Of a stretch of DNA of 6,472 bases, positions 1 to 5,270 are shown in pieces. The stretch's first letter is position 1. Every line of letters starts with the position of its first letter. Position numbers and translations under genes: made by a program. Source of the stretch: Planctomycetota bacterium. Lineage in GTDB: Bacteria; Planctomycetota; Brocadiia; SM23-32. The stretch is from assembly GCA_018334735.1 (NCBI GenBank), contig JAGXLK010000142.1, forward strand, positions 1 to 6,472. The letters are read 5' to 3'. The notes under the pieces were generated by a model. That model had not been told where the DNA came from. It made no database searches and saw nothing but the letters and a program-made list of their open reading frames with translations.

Positions 1-392
1 CCTTCGAATCTGAGGCGTGAAAATTCAGCGTTTGGGTTGGATGTTACGTATGCAAGATTGCGGTATCCACGTTCTATCAAATAATTGGCAACGAGTTTGC
101 CCACTTCTCGATCATTTGGTTTGAGCACCGGGTTGGGGGTGTACTCCGGGCAGGATAGAACCCAGACCAGGGGCATATCGTATGAGGAAACCACGTTTGC
201 CTGGCCCTGGTTGAACGCCTGCACGATAGCCCCATCGCATTTTCCCAGTTCGTCAAAATCCGGATAGGCCGGATGAGTAGCGAATCGCACGTCGCCGACT
301 TCCCGCGCGTAAGTGAGGGCTCCCTGAAACATCTTGCGGGAGTATGAACGCGCCATGTCGACTATAATGCCGATTCTTTTTACATGCGGCAT
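1..392 (-). CDS. XylR-like (AraC-family) sugar-responsive transcriptional regulator, N-terminal part
   Basis: The first 130 codons of a gene that continues past the left edge. The ATG at 392-390 follows an AGG ribosome binding site (403-401, eight-base spacing). The product opens directly with a periplasmic-binding-protein-like fold: strand VKRIGIIVD at residues 4-12, then a helix with the pattern SYSRKMFQGALTYARE (16-31), then DGAIVQAF (53-60), and the conserved segment KPNDREVGKLVANYLIERGY (91-110) followed by strand NLAYVTS (112-118). This matches the effector-binding half of XylR-type regulators, where a LacI-like sugar sensor comes first and an AraC-type helix-turn-helix comes last. A true LacI protein would have about 50-60 residues of DNA-binding domain before this fold, and there is none. 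E. coli XylR is about 390 residues, so about a third is visible. The DNA-binding half is outside the window, so the class rests on N-terminal architecture. It lies 146 bp downstream of the membrane protein gene on the same strand, so it may be co-transcribed. The inducing sugar cannot be read from the sequence. Confidence 0.85.
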   Translation of the reverse strand, partial: MPHVKRIGIIVDMARSYSRKMFQGALTYAREVGDVRFATHPAYPDFDELGKCDGAIVQAFNQGQANVVSSYDMPLVWVLSCPEYTPNPVLKPNDREVGKLVANYLIERGYRNLAYVTSNPNAEFSRLRFE

Positions 393-399
393 TTTATAT

Positions 400-404
400 T
401 CCTG
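400..404 (-). promoter_or_regulatory. Ribosome binding site of the XylR-like regulator gene
   Basis: On the minus strand the sequence CAGGA precedes the ATG at 392-390, with eight bases between AGG and ATG. It supports this ATG as the start, as does the immediate beginning of the sensor-domain fold at residue 4. Confidence 0.55.
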
Positions 405-502
405 TGAGGGCAGAAAACAGCATCCTACTATATCGGTTTGAATGTTTTACTGAAAGCGGAGATATTTTGAGACGGTTGTTAAAAGCCCTCAGAATGCAAG
501 AT

Positions 503-520
503 AAAAGCTATTTCGCTTTT
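503..520 (-). terminator. Weak hairpin after the membrane protein gene, possible partial terminator
   Basis: A six-base-pair inverted repeat, AAAAGC with GCTTTT around a six-base loop, begins 18 bases after the stop codon of the membrane protein gene. On the minus strand the right arm ends in TTTT and is followed by ATCTT. Only two of the six pairs are G-C, so it would be an inefficient intrinsic terminator at best and could allow readthrough into the regulator gene. Confidence 0.22.
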
Positions 521-538
521 TTGGCCATCTTCCACCAC

Positions 539-2605
539 TTAGATCCAGAAGACGCTGTGTCCGACTGTTCCGGTGAACATGTCGAAGACGGCCCAGATCC
601 CGGCGGCAGAGAACTGTCCCAGTATGATGCCCAGGAAAAAGTTTCTGGCAATACGCAGCACGCGGTTGCCGCCAATTTTCGTTATAAGAGCTTTGATGAT
701 CCAGGCCAGAAAAACTGTGAACCAGAGGTGGTCGGTCCAGGTTACTGAGGAGATGATAAATCCAACCGGATGGAGAGGCCACCAGAAGAACATCCGATGA
801 GCAATGGTGAGTGCTATCATCATGATACCACCGCCGACGGTCCATACATGTCCCGCAATATTTGCACCTTCTGCCTGGGTCATTTTTGAAATGCCCCAGT
901 TAAAGGTCGCTTTGGGACCGCCGATGAAGAACCAGGGATAAAGGTTGGCGGCTCCATGCCGATACCCCAACCATATCGTAAAGAGCGTGGCCACAAGAAA
1001 TGTGATTAATGCCGCACCAAGTAGCGACCAGAGGAGCCCGCGCGCTTTATCACGGGCGAGGTACATTCCGTGAACGGATGAGCTCATCACTGATGTGCGG
1101 ATGTCACTACACCACGACCAGGAATGGGTGAGCGTTGTGACACCGGTGGTGGAGATATTGGCACCGCCGAACGTACTCGTCATGAATGATGGAGCGATCA
1201 TAGGGGCAATAGTGACCGACACCCCGCATTGGGCGACGACTCGAGCCAGACCATAGAAAATGAAAATTGCCGCGAGCAGAAAGACGATGGCATAGAAAAA
1301 CGACAAGCCCGCTTGCACAAGCCAGATTGTCATAACGATTAGGCTCACAGCCAGAACGATGAACGAGGTGCGATAAGAAGACGGTTCTCCGCGACCGTAG
1401 TCTTTTGCCCCCTTACCAAAAGCATTTTTGAAAGCTTTGAAGAGGTGGCGTCTGGCGAAATAAAAACTGGACGCCACAAAGACAAGCATAGCTCCCATAC
1501 CGATATGTGCCATGATTGGATACTGTGATGCACCGTAAATGCCAAGATCTTCGTTCATGCTGAGACCGCGGCTGATAATGAAAGAACGCGCGGCGAAAGA
1601 GAGAAGATTCAAAGCCCAGATGCTGAACGCCACGCGGTTAGGAATCAGAAAAGTGAATCCCAGCACCGCCCAGCTGAGTCGAATCTGTAAGTCTATCGGA
1701 CCAATATCACGGATTTTTGTCGATATGGGCACTTTCGGCACCAAGCCGTAGAATTTGTGTAAAGCGGTCATGCTACAGACAATCAACGGGATTGCCAGTC
1801 CCATCCAGAAGATTTTCTGACGAAACAGGGAAGTTTTGGCCCAGGGATCTCCCGCGGATATACAGAGTTCCTGGGGGACCTGGGCAATAGGGAACGTCAA
1901 ACGTTCATTCTCGATCCACTGTTTCCGGATAAGGGCCATCAGAGAAATCATGCATGCATAAAGTGCCATGAGGAAAATGCCCCAGAAAAGCAGCGGATGG
2001 AACCAGACTTTCCAGGGCATAGCACGAGTCGCTCGAACAAAGTTTTGTCCCGTTTCCCATAAACCAGCCGGTGTCCATGATCCGGACCAGATATCGGGCT
2101 GATCCCTCAATCCATCGTAGAACATCATTATTGATTCAATTCCGCCGTCTTTTTCAACCGGGACCATCCAGGATGGGAAATGGGGCCAGAGTTTATCGGC
2201 CCATTCGTTGGAGGAATTTGCGAGATAATATGGAGCTGTCAAATTGGGGACCAGATAACCCGCGAGCCCCATGGTTGTAATTGCGCCCGCCACAAGCATC
2301 ATAGCCGTGATGACGACGAATTCCCCCGGCTTGAACGCTATTTTCGGCCATATTAAACCGATAAAGCCGTTGCATAATAGCACCAGAACAAAGAGCATGA
2401 ACATTACCCCTCCGACGCTGTAATCGAGGAATAATGTCGAACTGTGGAGATAAAAAGTCCAGTAGGGACCTGCCAGCCCAACGATCACGCACATGAAAGC
2501 ACCGAAAAGAATACTGCGCAGAGTAAACATACCCTCCGCCGACCCCGATGTTTCATGGTTTCCTTCCAGAGAGCCAGGGCCAATATCATCAACCTCATCC
2601 GGCAT
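539..2605 (-). CDS. Large polytopic membrane protein, DUF6785/DUF6784 type, probable transporter
   Basis: A 688-residue inner-membrane protein with about 13-14 hydrophobic segments, roughly at residues 29-48, 66-84, 95-119, 203-226, 264-283, 311-335, 365-384, 413-431, 433-457, 524-546, 587-603, 606-624, 628-642 and 652-675. A soluble acidic N-terminus of 25 residues precedes the first segment, and a tryptophan-rich loop spans about 125-200. The motif WIENERLTFPIAQVPQEL (230-247) and the C-terminal pattern from HPVGF (612-616) through WIIKALITKIGG (635-646) to FFLGIILGQF (656-665) are typical of uncharacterised planctomycete and Lentisphaerae proteins annotated DUF6785 and DUF6784; the ERLTFP element also recalls oligopeptide (OPT) transporters. 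The ATG at 2605-2603 has a purine-rich GGGAAG six bases upstream; the next in-frame ATG, codon 26, would remove only the acidic tail. No biochemical function is established for the family as far as I know. Its place beside a sugar regulator and a sugar isomerase suggests uptake of a carbohydrate or its breakdown product. Family assignment is from recalled pattern, not a search. Confidence 0.88.
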   Translation of the reverse strand: MPDEVDDIGPGSLEGNHETSGSAEGMFTLRSILFGAFMCVIVGLAGPYWTFYLHSSTLFLDYSVGGVMFMLFVLVLLCNGFIGLIWPKIAFKPGEFVVITAMMLVAGAITTMGLAGYLVPNLTAPYYLANSSNEWADKLWPHFPSWMVPVEKDGGIESIMMFYDGLRDQPDIWSGSWTPAGLWETGQNFVRATRAMPWKVWFHPLLFWGIFLMALYACMISLMALIRKQWIENERLTFPIAQVPQELCISAGDPWAKTSLFRQKIFWMGLAIPLIVCSMTALHKFYGLVPKVPISTKIRDIGPIDLQIRLSWAVLGFTFLIPNRVAFSIWALNLLSFAARSFIISRGLSMNEDLGIYGASQYPIMAHIGMGAMLVFVASSFYFARRHLFKAFKNAFGKGAKDYGRGEPSSYRTSFIVLAVSLIVMTIWLVQAGLSFFYAIVFLLAAIFIFYGLARVVAQCGVSVTIAPMIAPSFMTSTFGGANISTTGVTTLTHSWSWCSDIRTSVMSSSVHGMYLARDKARGLLWSLLGAALITFLVATLFTIWLGYRHGAANLYPWFFIGGPKATFNWGISKMTQAEGANIAGHVWTVGGGIMMIALTIAHRMFFWWPLHPVGFIISSVTWTDHLWFTVFLAWIIKALITKIGGNRVLRIARNFFLGIILGQFSAAGIWAVFDMFTGTVGHSVFWI

Positions 2606-2611
2606 GAGATT

Positions 2612-2617
2612 CTTCCC
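2612..2617 (-). promoter_or_regulatory. Ribosome binding site of the membrane protein gene
   Basis: Minus-strand GGGAAG within a longer purine run lies six bases before the ATG at 2605-2603. It favours this start over the internal ATG at codon 26. Confidence 0.55.
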
Positions 2618-2693
2618 TTTCCCGTTTTCAGAATCCTCAGCTTAACCGTCTGGAATCTTACAACAGTACTCCATTTTTCCCTATCGTGAGCAT

Positions 2694-2723
2694 ACAATAG
2701 CAGAAGAGCGACATTCTTGCCAG
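2694..2723 (-). promoter_or_regulatory. Possible sigma-70-like promoter for the membrane protein gene
   Basis: Minus-strand CTGGCA (2723-2718) is followed after 18 bases by TATTGT (2699-2694), which is preceded by TGC like an extended -10 element. Each hexamer matches the consensus at four of six positions. It would give a leader of about 85 bases. Promoter consensus in the likely host phyla is poorly defined, so this is only a candidate. Confidence 0.28.
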
Positions 2724-2738
2724 CTACCTGGTGGCTGG
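2720..2738. promoter_or_regulatory. 19-bp imperfect palindrome, candidate operator
   Basis: CCAGCTACC and GGTGGCTGG flank a central T. Eight of nine positions are complementary, and the mismatch is a G-U wobble if transcribed. It overlaps the -35 hexamer of the possible membrane protein promoter, where a repressor would act. Which regulator would bind is unknown; the XylR-like protein encoded downstream is one candidate. Confidence 0.35.
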
Positions 2739-2784
2739 TTACTGAATTATCCCCTCGGTATATCAATTTCGTTTGGGCAATAAG

Positions 2785-2818
2785 AGTGGCGTGAGCAGAT
2801 CGCAGCATGCACGCCATT
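2785..2818. repeat. Inverted repeat (perfect 7-bp core arms) upstream of the helicase gene
   Basis: TGGCGTG (2787-2793) and CACGCCA (2810-2816) are perfectly complementary across a 16-base spacer; one G-U and one A-U pair extend the stem to nine. A run of six T begins at 2832, too far from the stem for a classical terminator. It could be a structured leader element or a protein-binding dyad for the helicase promoter. Confidence 0.3.
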
Positions 2819-2914
2819 GCAATCGGGACCGTTTTTTGTCAGGCTGGTAGTAGTAATTTGTTCAACTTCATCTGAGCCGCATTTTCACGCCAGTTCTCCG
2901 ACCAGTTATTTAAC

Positions 2915-5245
2915 ATGGATGTCGACAATTTAATCAAAAGGCTGTCGAAGCAGAGTTTCTACTCTTCCCAGGTGGTTCACGTGGAAGAGATCGCCGCGCG
3001 TCCGGCCCGTTATGCCGAGGTGGAGGGTGGTCTGGACGAACCGGTCCGGAACGCGCTCGAAAAACAGGGGATCGATCGCCTCTTTACACACCAGACCGAA
3101 GCCATCGAAATTCTCCGTGGAGGTGACAATCTCGTTGTGGTGACCGGAACCGCCAGTGGGAAGACGGTTTGCTACACGGTACCAGTAGTGGAAGAGTTAC
3201 TTGAAGACAACCTGAGCACGATGCTGTTTATCTACCCCACCAAAGCTCTGGCTCAGGACCAGCTCCGGGCTCTTGGAGAGTTTCAATCGGAAAGCGCAGG
3301 GATTGAGTTTTTGTCCGGAACTTACGACGGAGATACCCCGGGTCACCTCCGGCGCCGTTTGCGCGATGGAGCCAGTGTGATACTGACAAATCCCGATATG
3401 CTTCACCAGGGAATTCTGCCGCATCACGGCCGTTGGAATCGTTTTTTTACGCATTTGAAGTACGTGGTCGTGGACGAGATCCATGCTTACCGTGGTGTTT
3501 TCGGCTCGCATCTGGCTAACGTCATTCGCCGGCTCAGAAGGGTGTGCAAACACTACGGTTCTGATCCCCAGTTCGTCAGTTGCTCGGCGACAATCAGCAA
3601 CCCCAGGGAACATGCTGAGACGATTTGTGGGTGCGAAATGGAGCTGGTTGACGAGGATGGGTCTCCCCAGGGGCGTAAGAAATTCGTCTTATGGAATCCG
3701 CCGCCTCTCAATACCGCTGCTCGTGGCAAGCCTGATGAGTGGCGCGTGGGAGGCGATCGGAAGAGTCCCCTGTGGGAGGCCGTCCATCTGATGGCGGGTC
3801 TGGTTCGAGAAGGTATCCAGACGATTGCATTTGTGCGAACCCGGCGCTCAGCCGAACTGGTTTTCAAACGCTGTCGAGATCTGCTTCGCCAGGAGTCACG
3901 GAAACTTGCTGATTCGGTTCATGCTTACCGCGGCGGATATTTGCCTGAGGAGAGACGCGAGATCGAGCGGAAGCTGGCAGAGAAAGAACTCCTCGGTGTG
4001 GCCAGTACCAATGCTCTGGAACTTGGGATCGATATTGGGACTCTCGATGCCTGCATTATCTGCGGTTATCCCGGCACAATTGCCAGTCTCTGGCAACAGG
4101 GCGGCAGGGCGGGACGCGGAACGGCGGAATCGGTCGTTTTTCTCGTCGGCCAGAATTCGCCGATCGATCAATACCTCATGATTCATTCCGATTATCTGTT
4201 CGCTCAAAACCCCGAACAGGCCGTGGTCGATCCTGATAACCCCCATGTGAGCGTAGGACATATCCGTTGCGCAACCCATGAACTGCCACTTCCGGAAGAG
4301 GATGCGGACATTTTTGGACCCTACGGCCGAACAATCCTTGAGCTGTTGGAGGAGGAACAGGCCGTCCGAAATATCGAAGGCATCTGGTATTGGGCTCAAG
4401 CCGATGCGCCTGCGCCCGAAGTCAATCTTCGGAATATCGCCGGCCCTGTCTATACCATTCAGGATGAGATCTCAGGACGGGTTATCGGGACGATGGATGA
4501 GGTGAGCGTTTTTACACAGCTCCACGATCACGCCGTTTACCTGCATGGAGCGGAGACGTACTTTGTGAATCAGCTGGACCTCGAGCAAAAAATCGCGCGG
4601 GTGGAACAGCGCGATCTCGAATACTACACTCAGGCCGTGACCAGTTCCGAAATTGGTATCGATGAGACCGAGGAAGAACGCGAGTGGCGTCAATCTCAGC
4701 TGGGGTACGGAGACGTGACCGTCACAACGACCGTGCCGATGTTCAAAAAAATCCGGTTCAATTCCCGGGACAGTCTTGGGTTCGAGAAGCTCGAGTTGCC
4801 TCCCCAACATCTGGAAACGGTGGGCATGTGGTTCACGCCGCCGGAGGAGTTGGTGGAGAAGATAAAGCACCGGGAAATGGTGGTCGGGGAGGCGCTGACG
4901 GGTATAGCAAACGCGCTGGTAGAGGTCGCTCCGCTTTTTGTTATGTGCGACCCGCGGGATATCGGGACCGTCGTCAACTCCAGTTGCCTGGGACGTGATG
5001 CCTTATTCCTTTACGATCGATATCCGGGAGGTATGGGCTACGCGCGGCGGTGTCTGGCTCGAACCGAGGAAATTATGACGACTGTCCACCGCGTGATCGA
5101 AGATTGTGGCTGCGAAGATGGGTGCCCATCGTGCGTTGGGGCAGCGGTCCCGGCCTTTGCCATGACTGATATCGACAGTGCAGTGCGCGGGCGGATCCCG
5201 GACAAAGCGGCCGCACATTTCTTGCTGGAAGAGATGATCGATTAG
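2915..5245 (+). CDS. mrfA: MrfA/YprA-type DEAD/DEAH-box DNA helicase with C-terminal DUF1998 cysteine cluster
   Basis: A 776-residue cytoplasmic ATP-dependent helicase of superfamily 2. All core motifs are intact: Q-like THQTEAIE (58-65), Walker A GTASGKT (78-84), Ia YPTKALAQDQ (107-116), TNPDML (158-163), Walker B DEIH (187-190), SAT (224-226), IV AFVRTRRSAE (305-314), V STNALELGIDIG (364-375) and VI QQGGRAGR (394-401). The C-terminal region is DUF1998, ending with cysteines 731, 733, 737 and 740 (C-x-C-x3-C-x2-C), which should bind metal. Length and order match Bacillus subtilis MrfA (about 750 residues), a helicase that removes mitomycin C adducts with the exonuclease MrfB; yeast Hrq1 is related. 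No mrfB-like gene is visible here. The ATG at 2915 is the first possible start after the in-frame stop at 2873-2875, and no Shine-Dalgarno sequence precedes it. It is divergent from the membrane protein gene and converges on the isomerase gene, so it stands as a single transcription unit. Family certain; exact repair role inferred from homologues. Confidence 0.96.
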   Translation: MDVDNLIKRLSKQSFYSSQVVHVEEIAARPARYAEVEGGLDEPVRNALEKQGIDRLFTHQTEAIEILRGGDNLVVVTGTASGKTVCYTVPVVEELLEDNLSTMLFIYPTKALAQDQLRALGEFQSESAGIEFLSGTYDGDTPGHLRRRLRDGASVILTNPDMLHQGILPHHGRWNRFFTHLKYVVVDEIHAYRGVFGSHLANVIRRLRRVCKHYGSDPQFVSCSATISNPREHAETICGCEMELVDEDGSPQGRKKFVLWNPPPLNTAARGKPDEWRVGGDRKSPLWEAVHLMAGLVREGIQTIAFVRTRRSAELVFKRCRDLLRQESRKLADSVHAYRGGYLPEERREIERKLAEKELLGVASTNALELGIDIGTLDACIICGYPGTIASLWQQGGRAGRGTAESVVFLVGQNSPIDQYLMIHSDYLFAQNPEQAVVDPDNPHVSVGHIRCATHELPLPEEDADIFGPYGRTILELLEEEQAVRNIEGIWYWAQADAPAPEVNLRNIAGPVYTIQDEISGRVIGTMDEVSVFTQLHDHAVYLHGAETYFVNQLDLEQKIARVEQRDLEYYTQAVTSSEIGIDETEEEREWRQSQLGYGDVTVTTTVPMFKKIRFNSRDSLGFEKLELPPQHLETVGMWFTPPEELVEKIKHREMVVGEALTGIANALVEVAPLFVMCDPRDIGTVVNSSCLGRDALFLYDRYPGGMGYARRCLARTEEIMTTVHRVIEDCGCEDGCPSCVGAAVPAFAMTDIDSAVRGRIPDKAAAHFLLEEMID

Positions 5246-5270
5246 CCTGCATCTTACGTCTGCAGACAGC
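5246..5270. other. Convergent junction between helicase and isomerase genes
   Basis: Only 25 bases separate the two stop codons. They contain a perfect 10-bp palindrome, GTCTGCAGAC (5258-5267), which has no loop and no T-run, so it is not a recognisable intrinsic terminator. Transcripts from the two sides probably overlap. Confidence 0.5.

Larger units (their letters stand above)
393..538 (-). other. Intergenic gap between membrane protein and regulator genes
   Basis: These 146 bases separate two co-directional minus-strand genes. They hold the regulator's ribosome binding site, a weak hairpin just after the membrane protein gene, and a poor promoter-like pair: minus-strand TATAGT (432-427) with CTTTCA 18 bases upstream, matching the sigma-70 -35 box at only three of six positions. 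A loose dyad CTGT-N11-ACAG (402-420) overlaps the leader. The gap is long enough for the regulator to have its own promoter, but none is convincing. Confidence 0.4.
2606..2914. other. Divergent intergenic region between membrane protein and helicase genes
   Basis: A 309-bp region from which both flanking genes are transcribed outward, so it should hold at least two promoters. Visible elements are a possible minus-strand promoter with a 19-bp imperfect palindrome across its -35 position, a second inverted repeat at 2785-2818, an ATTGCAAT palindrome at 2816-2823, and two CCAGTT direct repeats (2890-2895 and 2902-2907) with a 12-base period just before the helicase start. On the plus strand TTGTCA (2836-2841) resembles a -35 box, but no -10 box lies at a proper distance. 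I see no tRNA, no credible small protein gene and no recognised riboswitch. Confidence 0.6.

Noticed and set aside
402..420. CTGT-N11-ACAG dyad in the regulator leader as an operator
   Set aside because: The arms are only four bases, which is expected by chance, and the site does not resemble the 19-bp palindrome in the divergent region.
512..532. Tiny minus-strand reading frame ATG GCC AAA AAA GCG AAA TAG just after the membrane protein stop
   Set aside because: It is only six codons, overlaps the weak hairpin, and resembles no known leader peptide.
2650..2670. LexA-like (SOS) box near the helicase, reading TACTGT-N9-CCAG on the minus strand
   Set aside because: The spacer is nine instead of eight bases, the right half-site has a mismatch, and the site is over 240 bases from the helicase start. 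SOS control is not supported.
2485..2817. Open frame of 110 codons on the minus strand across the divergent region
   Set aside because: It overlaps the start of the membrane protein gene in another frame, has no family resemblance, and would cover both inverted repeats. It looks like a chance frame.
3197..4399. Several open frames of 100-170 codons antisense to the helicase
   Set aside because: They lie entirely opposite a well-conserved helicase, and their products show no domain. They are shadows of its codon use.
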